Assembly (NCBI GenBank): GCA_964628385.1
Contig: CAZVOD010000008.1
Coordinates: forward strand, 1-64,000
Direction of reading: 5' to 3'
DNA: 64,000 nucleotides
Source of the DNA: JANQPA01 sp964628385
Lineage (GTDB): Bacteria; Bacteroidota; Bacteroidia; Chitinophagales; Saprospiraceae
The notes beneath the pieces were generated by a model that was not told the origin of the DNA, made no database searches, and saw nothing but the letters and a program-made list of their open reading frames with translations. Position numbers and translations under genes: made by a program. Shown piece by piece: positions 52,369 to 62,068 of the stretch (the stretch's first letter is position 1; each line of letters begins with the position of its first letter).

Positions 52369-53433
52369 ATGAAAAATACTTATTGGTTGCTCTTATTTTG
52401 CTGCTTTATGCTTTGTTACTGCGCGCCGGAGGGCGGATCGGGTGATGCCGAAAAGGCTGCTAATACCGCAGAAGTAACTTTAGCGTCTTACTTTGATAAT
52501 ACGGGTCGGGATGATATTCTTACCGGAGGGGTAAAGTTGATTCCAATCAATACTCCGGCTGGCCAATTTAAGGTCTGGACTAAAAGGGTGGGAAATAATC
52601 CATCCATAAAAGTTTTGTTGCTACACGGTGGCCCGGGAGGTACCCATGAGTTCTTTGAAGTATTCAATAGCTATTTTCCAGCAGCGGGTATTGAATATTA
52701 CTACTACGACCAGTTGGGGTCTCATTACAGCGATCAGCCAAAAGATACCTCACTCTGGGAAGTGGATCGTTTTGTAGAAGAAGTAGAACAGGTTCGACAA
52801 GCGTTAAATTTAAATAAGGATAATTTTTATCTGTTGGGACAATCCTGGGGTGGAATCCTTGCCATGGAATATGCGCTGAAATATCAGGATAATCTAAAGG
52901 GATTGATCATTTCCAATATGATGGCTAGTTGTCCAGAATATGGGAAATATGCCAAAGAGGTGTTAGGACCAAAGATGGACCCTGAGGTTTTTAAGGAAAT
53001 CCAGGAGATGGAAGCTAACAATGACTTTGATAATCCACGATACATGGAATTACTGATGAATCACCATTATACAGAACACGTTGTTAGAATGCCTTTAGAA
53101 GAATGGCCAGAAAATATCCTGCGCGCGTTTGATCATCTCAATCCAGATGTTTATGTTCCTATGCAAGGCCCCAGTGAGTTTGGTATACGTGGGAAACTGG
53201 CTAATTGGGATCGAACAGCCGATCTCAAGAATATAAAAGTACCTACCCTTACCATTGGGGCTCAGTACGATACTATGGACCCCGAGCATATGGAATGGAT
53301 GTCGAAAGAAGTGCAAAATGGTAGATATCTGCATTGCCCGAATGGCAGCCATTGTGCTCAGGTGGATGATGCCGAGAACTATTTTGCTGGTGTAATTAAG
53401 TTTGTAAAAGATATAGATGCTGGTGAATTTTAA
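52369..53433 (+). CDS. Alpha/beta-hydrolase lipoprotein, proline iminopeptidase-like (S33)
   Basis: A 354-residue protein with signal peptide and lipobox LCYC (Cys at ~18), so it is membrane-anchored outside the cytoplasm. The fold motifs are complete: oxyanion HGGPGG (~85), nucleophile Ser in GQSWGG (~157), the acid in GAQYDTMDP (~300) and His in GSHCAQ (~327). The family (proline iminopeptidase, tricorn-associated F1) removes N-terminal residues from peptides. An Asn/Glu-rich cap domain lies at ~180-260. It has no obvious operon partner. Confidence 0.88.
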   Translation: MKNTYWLLLFCCFMLCYCAPEGGSGDAEKAANTAEVTLASYFDNTGRDDILTGGVKLIPINTPAGQFKVWTKRVGNNPSIKVLLLHGGPGGTHEFFEVFNSYFPAAGIEYYYYDQLGSHYSDQPKDTSLWEVDRFVEEVEQVRQALNLNKDNFYLLGQSWGGILAMEYALKYQDNLKGLIISNMMASCPEYGKYAKEVLGPKMDPEVFKEIQEMEANNDFDNPRYMELLMNHHYTEHVVRMPLEEWPENILRAFDHLNPDVYVPMQGPSEFGIRGKLANWDRTADLKNIKVPTLTIGAQYDTMDPEHMEWMSKEVQNGRYLHCPNGSHCAQVDDAENYFAGVIKFVKDIDAGEF

Positions 53434-53627
53434 AAGATAGATAGTCGGGTGATTGATGATTTCATTGGTTTTGATTTTTGATACTACTAAATAATTGAAA
53501 TCTTTGTGGGCAAGACGAGCCAGGTTATCATACATTTTGTAACACAACCAAATAAACAGCGGTGTTGTGCTGCAAAACAAGTTTAAAGCTCCTAGTAATA
53601 AAATTTGATAAAAGACCAATACATATT

Positions 53628-54176
53628 ATGAAGTCCTACACTATATTAGTCATTATTTACCTGTTTTTTCCACTTCTTGGTTTCGTCCAGATGAGAACCT
53701 GCTCTGCTGTAGAGCTTAGTACAAGCGCTTTGATAAAAAGCGAGCTTAATCTCAATGAAGATGCTGTTTACGATTGCGCAAAAGAGAGCTGGCGACTGAC
53801 GAAATGGAGCCTTCTTGCTATTGCTTTTGTACTCATTGGTGGTTTTGTTTTGATGGGAATGCCTGGCTTGTTTTTTATGGCGTTTTATGAACTCATCGGA
53901 ATCTTATCGAATGTCACCCAGGGTCAGCAAACCTGGCCTGCGGCAATAATGGGCTCTCTGTTATGGCCATTGGGGATTCCTATAGGGATTTTGGTACAAC
54001 AACAGATGGGGTTAAAAAATGAGCAAGCTTTTTTTACTGCCTATGGGTTTTTGCTAGGATTTTTAGCCTGGATAATTACAGCTGGCTTTTTGCTACGTTA
54101 CCAATCGCGCCGGGATTCCAAAAAAGACCAGAAGGCCGATGAGGCTGAGCCTACTGAAACGAATGATCAGCAGTAG
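53628..54176 (+). CDS. Small membrane protein of unknown function
   Basis: From ATG 53628 (the frame is open from 53562, but the hydrophobic start fits 53628) this is 182 residues. A signal-like N-terminus (LVIIYLFFPLLGFV) is followed by a ~35-residue loop with two Cys, three hydrophobic segments (LLAIAFVLIGGFVLMGMPG, AAIMGSLLWPLGIPIGILV, FFTAYGFLLGFLAWIITAG) and a charged tail rich in Lys, Asp and Glu. No family recognised. Confidence 0.6.
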   Translation: MKSYTILVIIYLFFPLLGFVQMRTCSAVELSTSALIKSELNLNEDAVYDCAKESWRLTKWSLLAIAFVLIGGFVLMGMPGLFFMAFYELIGILSNVTQGQQTWPAAIMGSLLWPLGIPIGILVQQQMGLKNEQAFFTAYGFLLGFLAWIITAGFLLRYQSRRDSKKDQKADEAEPTETNDQQ

Positions 54177-54555
54177 GAAGTAATGTGGCTTTCTAGTTAA
54201 TTTAATACCTGCGAAATAAGTTTTTTATTTAAGTCTAGGGATAATTCTTTATTTTAAGAGCGTGTCTGGAATTTGCTTTTGATGCCGAAAATGCATTTAG
54301 GATGATGAAAATGAAGCTGTTTTTGAGTTTCATAGCAGGGCTATGGAGCGAAAAAAAGCTGAAATATCTTGTCCCGCTGAAAGCGGGAAGCAGTATTCTA
54401 AATGTATTTGCAGGCCAAAGGGTGAAATCTAAACACGCTCTTACTATAAAAGCTAATTTCAATGCGCTTTAATTGTTTAAGATTCCGTAAAACGAGCTCT
54501 GGTATGTTCACAATCACAGCTAGGTACAAACTGACACTTCAACATAACTCAACTA
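54177..54555. other. 379-bp intergenic region filled by a repeat element
   Basis: Half of it is the family 1 element at 54255-54443; the rest is AT-rich and without features I can name. The SDR gene promoter should lie in the last ~110 bp. Confidence 0.55.
54255..54443 (+). mobile_element. Short inverted-repeat element (MITE-like), family 1, complete copy
   Basis: 189 bp bounded by TAAGAGCGTGT on the left and ACACGCTCTTA on the right; the terminal repeats agree at about 14 of the first 16 positions. Inside is a hairpin (TCCCGC...GCGGGA) and no frame. Its left arm recurs at 17113-17170 (about 53 of 58 identical) and its right arm at 28292-28325. The edges read TTAA and TTAC, hinting at a TTA(A) target. 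Confidence 0.8.
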
Positions 54556-55206
54556 ATGATAATGACTAAAACAATTGTGATTATAGGTATGGGGCCCGGT
54601 CTGAGCATGGGCCTAGCGCGTAAATTCGGGCAAGAGGGGTTCAAAGTAGGGATGATTAGTAGAACAGAAAGTAAGCTCCAGAGATATCAACAAGAATTAA
54701 ATAATGAGGGGATAGCAGCTGCCTATGCTACTGCTGATGTGGCTGATGATGAGCAGCTAAAGCAGGCACTCAACCTGTTGATTGATGATTTCGGACAACT
54801 GGACGTGCTGCAATATAATGCCGTAGACTTCAGGATGAGGAATATCGTAGAAGAAAATATTGAAGATTTGGTCAGAGGATTTAGAATCAGCGTTGGCAAT
54901 GCACTAGTAGCGGCACTGCATGTACTACCCAAATTGGAAGAAACCAAAGGAGCCATCTTACTCACCGGTGGAGGTGCTGCTAATTACCCAAACCCCAGTA
55001 TGGGCTCCGTTTCTCTCGGTAAAGCAGGAATAAAGAACCTCACTTATCAGCTCGATGCTGCTTTGAAAGAAAAAGGAGTCTATGTAGGTAGCGTTACCGT
55101 TAGTGGCTGGATCAATAAGCAAAGCGAAACGCATTCGCCGGGAATCCTTGCAGATAAATTTTGGGAACTTTACCAAAATAGAAATCAGGTAGAATTGGTT
55201 TATTAA
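54556..55206 (+). CDS. SDR-family oxidoreductase-like protein lacking the catalytic Tyr
   Basis: A 216-residue Rossmann protein. TIVIIGMGPGLSMGLARKFG near the start is a dinucleotide-binding motif (GxGxG-like spacing), and Asp in ATADVADDEQ and the N-A equivalent LQYNAVD follow. The usual Tyr-xxx-Lys is replaced: the Lys in SLGKAG is present, but the position four residues before is Val. It may therefore be a non-catalytic or altered SDR. Two in-frame Met codons at the start make 54556 or 54562 possible. Confidence 0.75.
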   Translation: MIMTKTIVIIGMGPGLSMGLARKFGQEGFKVGMISRTESKLQRYQQELNNEGIAAAYATADVADDEQLKQALNLLIDDFGQLDVLQYNAVDFRMRNIVEENIEDLVRGFRISVGNALVAALHVLPKLEETKGAILLTGGGAANYPNPSMGSVSLGKAGIKNLTYQLDAALKEKGVYVGSVTVSGWINKQSETHSPGILADKFWELYQNRNQVELVY

Positions 55207-55239
55207 ACTTATTTCACAGTGGTAGAACGGAAAAAAAGA

Positions 55240-55266
55240 AAGAAGATCAGCTCAGCTGATCTTCTT
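55240..55266 (+). terminator. Hairpin terminator after the SDR gene
   Basis: AAGAAGATCAGCT, single-base centre, AGCTGATCTTCTT: a perfect 13-bp inverted repeat 33 bases after the SDR stop. It could also stop antisense reading from the right. Confidence 0.7.
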
Positions 55267-55322
55267 CGAAATGTACATGGGATTACAATTGTTATTTGTT
55301 AGTAGTGGAACACTTTAAAAAA

Positions 55323-55344
55323 GCTGCTGGTCTCTACCAGCAGC
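55323..55344 (-). terminator. Rho-independent terminator of the dockerin protein gene
   Basis: On the minus strand GCTGCTGGT, 4-base loop, ACCAGCAGC forms a 9-bp GC-rich stem followed by a run of T (forward AAAAAA before 55322), 28 bases after the stop at 55372. This is a textbook arrangement. Confidence 0.85.
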
Positions 55345-55371
55345 CTGAGATATCAAAGTGTTTCGGGATGG

Positions 55372-58300
55372 TTACCTCTTTATTATCTTTTCATTGACCA
55401 GGATACCACCAATCTTCATCTGCAGGAGATATACGCCCTCTGGCCAATCTGATACATTAATTTCTCTTACTTCTTTCCGGACGCCGCCTATTTGCTTGCC
55501 GCTAATATCATATACTCTCACCTCGTCTATCGGAGCCCCGGCTGCATTATCCAAATAAATTCTATCACTGGCAGGGTTAGGATATACGGACAATGTATTT
55601 CTAATGAATATAGGGTCGTTTTCCGGAATGATCTTAATATCTGCTTTTCTGCTACCTAGCTTTACTGGGCCGCTATTCAGACTATACCCATAAGTAGCCT
55701 CAGTAGATACTGGAGTGAAATGAAGGAAAGCAATATCGTCAATGATCCCCCTCAGATAAGCAACAGGACCAAATCCCGAGACGTCATTCTGATCATTTCT
55801 GGTCATGGCGATTTCTACCTTACCTTCCGTCGTAAAGACCTTATCTATCGTGAGGATATTTACATTTTCCTGTCCGAACCAGCTGGTCGGATAAGAGATT
55901 TGAACACTCTCAGGATCTATATATTCTTCATCGAAGTCTATAGTAAAGGCAAACCCGTAAATATCTTTTACCGGAGTTGCTCTGGTACCTAAGATAATAG
56001 GGATTTCAAAGGGGGTGCCGGCCGGCAGCTCTCCAAACTCCGGTAAGTCAAGGAATACCGGTGGGTCGAGATCAGTCTCCGGCAAAGTATCAATCTCAAT
56101 AGCAGGGCCGTGTCGTTGCCCATAGTTGGTAGCAATGACAGCTTTATCTTTGATATCAATAACACCATCACCATTACAGTCGGCAAACTTGTAGTTAAGG
56201 CCATTTAGGAATTCTGATAGCCAGGGTAGAGTAGGGATACCATCCCAGGCTGACCCTCTTTGACTACGTGCCGGGCCTTTGGATCCAAATGCAATGCCTA
56301 CATTGATAAGGTCAATATGGTTAGCTTCATTGTCATTATTGGCATCTCCTGGCCAAACTTCAGCTTTAGGACAAAACGATGGCGCTACTTCAAAAACAGC
56401 ACTACAATCGTTATTCCCTATTCCCTGAAGTATAAATACCTTATTAAGTGAAGCATTGCTGTTATCAGGAGCAATAGCTACCGGCCCTACCGTAATAGGG
56501 AGTTCATCAAAAGAAAATGGCCCAAAACTCTGATCGTTGTGATTGATCATAAACCCGTCGTGGGCAGCATAATTGCCATTAAAGATAATATCCACCTGGA
56601 AGTAAAATTCCAAAGCATTATCAGCCACACAGCTGTCCTGATAAGGAAGTATATTGTTTATAGGACACTCCAGGGTGCAGTCTAACCGCTCCAGAGCAGT
56701 GGTTAGACAACATTCTCCAAATTCGCTGGAGCATACCGTCAGCTCAGCTTCCTTATTTCCCTGTGGAAGGAAGAGATCAATAAGAATTGACTCTTCTCCC
56801 AAGGGATATTCTTTTGAAAAACCTGACGGCCCGGTGATTATAAATGGCGCACCAACACCGTTTTCTGCCGTCAAATTCACCCGATAGGAAATACTCCCGT
56901 CGGGATTACAAGTAACAGGAAAAGCTTGGAAGGAATTAATTGTACAAGTGTCAAAACACTCCAGTGGAACAGATATATCTGCAAACATTCTGCAGCTGTC
57001 ATCATTTTCCGCACCAGTTTTTTCAATCATAATGCTGAGACTGGCATCACCCGAAGTAAGATTTTCAAAAGGTCCTAACTCAATAGGAAACTCACTTGCC
57101 TTGAAAGTCCCTCTGTAATCAGAGAAAATAAATACATTATAGCTGTCTGTAGTGTCGGTAGGGTCTTCAAAAATAGGCGCTACAGCAATATAAATACCCG
57201 TATCAGGGTCACAGGATGCTATTTCTACCACTAGATCAGTCAGTGGGCAAACTTCCTCACATTTTACCGGCGGCAAAGTGATAGAAGAAGTACAATTAGC
57301 CGGATCATCCAAATCTAAAAGCACTATATCAAAATCCCGCTCTCCATCCCCAAAGAATGGCCCTACTTTTAAATCGTTTTGAGCATAAGAATAAGTGCCA
57401 AATGACTCTCCTTCGATAAGTAGTAAATAGGATCGATCTGGATTTTCTACAGTTGTCTCAAACACTAACTCTATAAAGAAGGAGTCATTTTCACAGCTCG
57501 TAGGTTGAGCCTCCAAAGCCAGAAAACTACAAACTTCCGGTGTACAATTAGCCTCCGGTAGGTCAACAGCCGCCGTACAATCTCTGGTTTTGTCGCTTAC
57601 TATTAATTCACTCTCAGCCGTATCATCAAATGGTCCGACTTCAATCGGTAAGGAACCATATTCAAATAACAGTGAGTCCCTTCCATGGATAACATAAAAG
57701 AAACCACTGTTATTCTCGTGTTCAAAATCAATTTCAACCATGTAAGTACCATTGTCCTTACATGGCAATGCCTTAGCTTGAATTTGTCTTATTGTACAAT
57801 TAATCGGTTCGCAATCGACTAGTGGAAGATCCACTTCCTCAAAACAATCGCTATCCGTATCATCTTGTACCCTGAATACAACAGCCTCATCAGTAGCAGC
57901 ATCAAAAGGCCCCACCCTGATCGGTAATTCCAATTCACCATAAGTATAGGTCTGTACCGGCTGATCATTTTGGAATAATGTAAATGTTTGATCGGTTTTT
58001 GAAAATTCAAAGCTTAGATCAACGTAAAACAGACCATCAATGTCACAAGGTGTTGGCTGGGCCTTCAGATTACTGATAGTACACTCACTGACGCTGCAGG
58101 GAAGTACAAAATTTACAACTTCACAGCAATTTGGATCATCCAGTGTACAAATAGTTATTGTACCTTCTGTTTGATTTGGTTTTTTGGGAATATAAACGCT
58201 CTGTGGAGCTTCATAATAGATGGTGTCTCTAAAACCATCATTGGCACTAATAACGTAAAACTTACCCTGATTTGATTCAGGTGTGATTTCTATTGTAAAT

Positions 58301-60384
58301 GATATTAACGCTATCCCTAAGGCGCTCTGCGTAGCAGGAATACAATTAATATCAGAAAGACTAACCTTATCAAGCTGACAAATCGGTTTGCATTCCGGTA
58401 AATCAACATTTATTGCTTCAGTACAGGATTCATTTTCTGTATCTGAAACTTTAACTGTCAACACTTCTCCGTCCTGGTTGCTGAATGGCCCCAGTCTGAC
58501 TGGCAGGTCAGCATAACGGAATTCTTCCTCCGCAGTCTGATTGACATATACTAGAAATTGCTCTGAGGTATTATCACTGTCAAAAGATAAATCAATGAAA
58601 AAGCTCCCGTCGGCCTGACAAGGACCAGGAACTGCCGCCAAATTATCAATAGAGCACTGCGGAGCAGTATTGATACAAAAATTATCAGCCAGCATAGAAA
58701 TTGCTCCTAGCAGTAAGCTATTGATCGTACCAGGACCATCAAATACCAGTGTAGTTTCAGTATCACTTGACGGATTAGGTCTAACCTTAACCTTTATCCC
58801 TCCTCCCAACTGATAAGTTCTCTGCGTCAGGTCCTGAATAAGAACAGGCTCTTCGCCGTTAGCTCCTACTCTTAAAGGTCCTTCTAAGAGCTTGATATCG
58901 ATTTCGACAGTTTCTACTACGTCATCGTAGTCAGAAAAATCGATAGCTGTACTAATTCTGTCAAATTCCAAAACCTGCCCATCACTGAATGGTAATTCCG
59001 GGGCTACTATTTCTCTGACCTTTAAGTCACCAAACAACTCAGTCCATACTAGGGTAGGCATTTTTAGAGTGTAAAACCTAATGTTACTGCGAATGAAGGC
59101 CAAATCACCGGGTAAAAGGCCGGAAGTGGCACCATAAATTCCATTAGCCACACCTTCAAAAGAAAGGCATCCTTCCTTTACATCTGGACATTCTCGACGA
59201 TCTACCAAAAGCTCTGTGCAGCAATCTGAGTTACTACTGCCAACGTAACAAGCCTTAACCGGAAAGAAAACTGCTTCTGTAAGCACTTCGGCCCGTTCAA
59301 GAATTATCGGAAAATCAGCAACAGCGTAAATACCCTGACTTTTTCCATCAACAAAAATTTCAATACCTCCGCTCGCTGAAATATTAGAGGGGAGCTGTAA
59401 AAGGTTGATGTTTAAGTCAAAAAAGCCACTACCTAGGCATTTTACGATTTCCACATCCAATACACCCGGCTCACAAGGACAATCCGGAGTGGCATAAGTG
59501 GTATCTGCACAACCGGTTTCGATATCTGTAATAATGTATTCTAATTTACCATCATCAGGGAAAAACGGACCTATGGTGGTGTTGAAGCCTTCTGCATAAG
59601 AAAACGGACCAAATTCTTGTCCGTCGGAGGTCCTGATGGTGTAACTGCCCTCGTTATCTTCAGTTTGGAAAGTAGTTTCTGAAAAATATATTCCACTCGA
59701 TGTACAGGGAGAAGGAGTTACCTTAAAATCTGTTAAACTACAGACGGGTTCTTCTCCTTCAAGAACATCGTAACAAATATTATCAATGAACATTTCTTGC
59801 CCACCAATCTCAAGGCGTTCAATGGGGCCTGTGATACAAACTGTACCAGCTGGGAAAGCATAATCATCGTTCTCTTCAATATCAAACTCAAATTGAAATC
59901 CAAATTGAGCGGCTGTCAGAAAACTGATATCATCAAAATCATTGAATTTTAAAGTAGGATAATCATTCAAGCGAAGGTTAACAATACCGCCACCATCCAC
60001 AAAATCAAAACAAACCTCTTTGGCAATGCTGTTTTTTCCCTTCGAAAAATTAAAAACCAGATTAATATTACTTGGATAAGCTACATTACCGTCCTCATAA
60101 TTTTGATTGCCAAAACCACTGCCATTTTCAATAATCAGATTCAGAAAACCCTGGTTAGAAGTACGATAATGAAAAGAATCAAGTGTTACATCAACCAGGT
60201 CAGTACGCAGTACGGTATCTCCTTTTTCCGCCATGCTAGAAGCCCCAATAATAGTGGTGGCATCTGTTGGAAAACTTTCCCAATCAATACACTCAGATAC
60301 AGCATCATCTTGTGAATAGCCCGAAAGACTGGACATAAGAATCAGCAAAAGTACCGGATAGATTGACTTAAAAAGTTTACTCAT
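55372..60384 (-). CDS. Large secreted protein with novel Cys-rich repeats, dockerin, cohesin-like domain and type A T9SS domain
   Basis: 1670 residues. Signal peptide (YPVLLLILMSSLSGYSQ), an N-terminal beta-rich domain (~20-210), then about nine ~95-residue units of form C.I..L.A.P..C...G.F.V.L.F, (L)P..VGPF, ..V.D...C......P.C. A dockerin-type calcium repeat pair follows (GDANNDNEANHIDLINVGIA and ADCNGDGVIDIKDKAVIATN, ~1343-1420), then a cohesin-like region (FAFTIDFDEEYIDPESVQIS), and a type A sorting domain (VYPNPASDRIYLDN to VNEKIIKR). It is probably a surface or matrix protein; the ligand is unknown. Confidence 0.9.
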   Translation of the reverse strand: MSKLFKSIYPVLLLILMSSLSGYSQDDAVSECIDWESFPTDATTIIGASSMAEKGDTVLRTDLVDVTLDSFHYRTSNQGFLNLIIENGSGFGNQNYEDGNVAYPSNINLVFNFSKGKNSIAKEVCFDFVDGGGIVNLRLNDYPTLKFNDFDDISFLTAAQFGFQFEFDIEENDDYAFPAGTVCITGPIERLEIGGQEMFIDNICYDVLEGEEPVCSLTDFKVTPSPCTSSGIYFSETTFQTEDNEGSYTIRTSDGQEFGPFSYAEGFNTTIGPFFPDDGKLEYIITDIETGCADTTYATPDCPCEPGVLDVEIVKCLGSGFFDLNINLLQLPSNISASGGIEIFVDGKSQGIYAVADFPIILERAEVLTEAVFFPVKACYVGSSNSDCCTELLVDRRECPDVKEGCLSFEGVANGIYGATSGLLPGDLAFIRSNIRFYTLKMPTLVWTELFGDLKVREIVAPELPFSDGQVLEFDRISTAIDFSDYDDVVETVEIDIKLLEGPLRVGANGEEPVLIQDLTQRTYQLGGGIKVKVRPNPSSDTETTLVFDGPGTINSLLLGAISMLADNFCINTAPQCSIDNLAAVPGPCQADGSFFIDLSFDSDNTSEQFLVYVNQTAEEEFRYADLPVRLGPFSNQDGEVLTVKVSDTENESCTEAINVDLPECKPICQLDKVSLSDINCIPATQSALGIALISFTIEITPESNQGKFYVISANDGFRDTIYYEAPQSVYIPKKPNQTEGTITICTLDDPNCCEVVNFVLPCSVSECTISNLKAQPTPCDIDGLFYVDLSFEFSKTDQTFTLFQNDQPVQTYTYGELELPIRVGPFDAATDEAVVFRVQDDTDSDCFEEVDLPLVDCEPINCTIRQIQAKALPCKDNGTYMVEIDFEHENNSGFFYVIHGRDSLLFEYGSLPIEVGPFDDTAESELIVSDKTRDCTAAVDLPEANCTPEVCSFLALEAQPTSCENDSFFIELVFETTVENPDRSYLLLIEGESFGTYSYAQNDLKVGPFFGDGERDFDIVLLDLDDPANCTSSITLPPVKCEEVCPLTDLVVEIASCDPDTGIYIAVAPIFEDPTDTTDSYNVFIFSDYRGTFKASEFPIELGPFENLTSGDASLSIMIEKTGAENDDSCRMFADISVPLECFDTCTINSFQAFPVTCNPDGSISYRVNLTAENGVGAPFIITGPSGFSKEYPLGEESILIDLFLPQGNKEAELTVCSSEFGECCLTTALERLDCTLECPINNILPYQDSCVADNALEFYFQVDIIFNGNYAAHDGFMINHNDQSFGPFSFDELPITVGPVAIAPDNSNASLNKVFILQGIGNNDCSAVFEVAPSFCPKAEVWPGDANNDNEANHIDLINVGIAFGSKGPARSQRGSAWDGIPTLPWLSEFLNGLNYKFADCNGDGVIDIKDKAVIATNYGQRHGPAIEIDTLPETDLDPPVFLDLPEFGELPAGTPFEIPIILGTRATPVKDIYGFAFTIDFDEEYIDPESVQISYPTSWFGQENVNILTIDKVFTTEGKVEIAMTRNDQNDVSGFGPVAYLRGIIDDIAFLHFTPVSTEATYGYSLNSGPVKLGSRKADIKIIPENDPIFIRNTLSVYPNPASDRIYLDNAAGAPIDEVRVYDISGKQIGGVRKEVREINVSDWPEGVYLLQMKIGGILVNEKIIKR
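56370..58660 (-). repeat. Eight tandem ~95-residue Cys-rich modules of an unrecognised type
   Basis: In the dockerin protein, units begin C(S/T/P)I..L.A.P..C and contain a VGPF motif two thirds along, with about four Cys per unit. Unlike the repeats of the two other giants, I cannot match this unit to HYR, PKD or SprB repeats. Confidence 0.7.
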
Positions 60385-60578
60385 GGTCTGTAGTAGTATT
60401 GATTTTTGATCATTAAATACTTATCACTGTACAAAAGTGATTGTTTTGATGATTGAAAAAAAGTATTTTTAAAGCAAAAAATTGGGGAGCTTTTATGAGT
60501 GAGAACGTCAATGAAAATTATAAATAGCTGATTTTCATTATTTTATATTAAGATTAAAAATAAAAAAATTGGGAATAG

Positions 60579-62042
60579 ATGTTGAAAGGTAAATTAATTC
60601 AGTTGCTTCAGAGACTTGATAGGAAGGAGATGACCCGTTTTGTATGTTTTGTTCATTCTCCTTACTTCAATAAACATAAAAAGGTGAAAGATCTGGTGGA
60701 GTATTTATCGACGATATTCCCTCATTTCGATACACAAAATACGGGAAAAGAATCAATTTTCACACACTTATTTCCTGGTGAGGAATTTGATAAAAACAAA
60801 TTGGCGGTATTATTTACGTACACGCAAAGACTTGCCGAAGAGTTTCTTTCTGTAGAGTGGATGATGGAAAGGAAAAATACACTGGAGCAAGGCCTGTTGA
60901 TTCAGCTGAGAGAAAAAAAAGAGTATAAGTGGTATGAAAAAAAGCTGGATAAGATCATAGAAGATCGCAACAAAGAGCGCATTAAAAATGCCAATGATTT
61001 TCTGGAGATGTATTTGCTGGCTAAAGAAAGAGACATTTACTTTGATCAGCGGGAAAAAAGGCAAAATGATGCCTCATTACAAAAGAAGCACGATTTGCTG
61101 GATTATTTTTATTTGGCAGAAAAGTTCCGGGATGCTTGCGAGATGCAGGTTCGTTCACATATTCTAAAGATTGAGTATTCTACTCGATTTATTGATCAGG
61201 CCCTTAGAGAAATTGAGGAAAACCTTGAAAGGTATTCCGCTGAGCCAGTCATTTTTATGTACTATAATATTTTTAAAATGCTTAGCCAGCGGGAGGCGTT
61301 GCAGTATTATCACGATGCTTACAAATATTTAAGGGAAAAGGAAAAACACTTCAGTCGATCAGATTTAAAGGAGTTGTATAATTACCTTCAAAATTATTGT
61401 ATTGAAAAAATTAATAAAGGGCAAAAGAAGTTTCTCAAGGAAATCTTCCTGTTGTACAAATCCCAGCTTGACAATGAATTGCTCATCGAAGGGAAGTATT
61501 TGTCAGAATGGCATTACAAGAACATTGTGACCGTTGCAATTCACCTTCAGGAGATGAAGTGGGTCAAATGCTTTATTGAAGATTACAAATCAAAGCTACA
61601 ACCTGGTTCGGTAGAGAATGCTTATAGATTTAACATGGCAACGTATTACTATGCAGTGGGTAATTACGATCAGGTTAAGCAATTGCTAAGCGAAGTAGAA
61701 TACAGTGATCAGAGGTACAGCCTTGGTACCAAGGCGTTATTACTGAGAACCTACTATGAACTTGATGAGGTGACTCCGCTGGTTTCTCTTACGGATTCAT
61801 TCCGGCAATATCTGCTGAGAAATAAATTAATGGCCGATCAAAAGCGGAAAGGTTACTACAATTCCTTTAAGCTGACAAAAAAAGCGGCACTCATACGAGC
61901 CAATAGTACTTTTAATACCAAAGAACGCTCGGCCAGAGAAATAAGCCAACTGGAAGAGTCAATAAAAAATACTTCCAATATACTGAACCGACCTTGGCTG
62001 CTACAAAAGATTGCTGAACTCAAAGAAGAAATAGGGATCTGA
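60579..62042 (+). CDS. Cytoplasmic helical protein of unknown function
   Basis: A 487-residue protein that is nearly all helix, rich in Lys, Glu, Tyr and Leu, without signal peptide or membrane segment. The opening (LLQRLDRKEMTRFVCFVHSPYFNKHKKVKDL) looks like a conserved N-terminal helical domain. The middle and end resemble degenerate TPR helices (e.g. YRFNMATYYYAVGNYDQVKQLL). No catalytic motif is visible and I do not recognise the family. It diverges from the dockerin protein gene and is convergent with the next. Confidence 0.6.
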   Translation: MLKGKLIQLLQRLDRKEMTRFVCFVHSPYFNKHKKVKDLVEYLSTIFPHFDTQNTGKESIFTHLFPGEEFDKNKLAVLFTYTQRLAEEFLSVEWMMERKNTLEQGLLIQLREKKEYKWYEKKLDKIIEDRNKERIKNANDFLEMYLLAKERDIYFDQREKRQNDASLQKKHDLLDYFYLAEKFRDACEMQVRSHILKIEYSTRFIDQALREIEENLERYSAEPVIFMYYNIFKMLSQREALQYYHDAYKYLREKEKHFSRSDLKELYNYLQNYCIEKINKGQKKFLKEIFLLYKSQLDNELLIEGKYLSEWHYKNIVTVAIHLQEMKWVKCFIEDYKSKLQPGSVENAYRFNMATYYYAVGNYDQVKQLLSEVEYSDQRYSLGTKALLLRTYYELDEVTPLVSLTDSFRQYLLRNKLMADQKRKGYYNSFKLTKKAALIRANSTFNTKERSAREISQLEESIKNTSNILNRPWLLQKIAELKEEIGI

Positions 62043-62051
62043 TCGATCCCT
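62033..62051 (+). terminator. Hairpin overlapping the stop of the helical protein gene
   Basis: AGGGATC, 5-base loop, GATCCCT spans the stop codon (62040-62042) and is followed by CATTTTCTTTTTTTCT. It would end transcription of the plus-strand gene before the convergent gene at 62069. Confidence 0.55.
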
Positions 62052-62068
62052 CATTTTCTTTTTTTCTA

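Noticed and set aside
53095..53619. Minus-strand open frame of 174 codons
   Set aside because: Most of it is antisense to the iminopeptidase gene; the upstream part (YDNLARLAHKDFNYLVV) looks protein-like, but I could not assign it.
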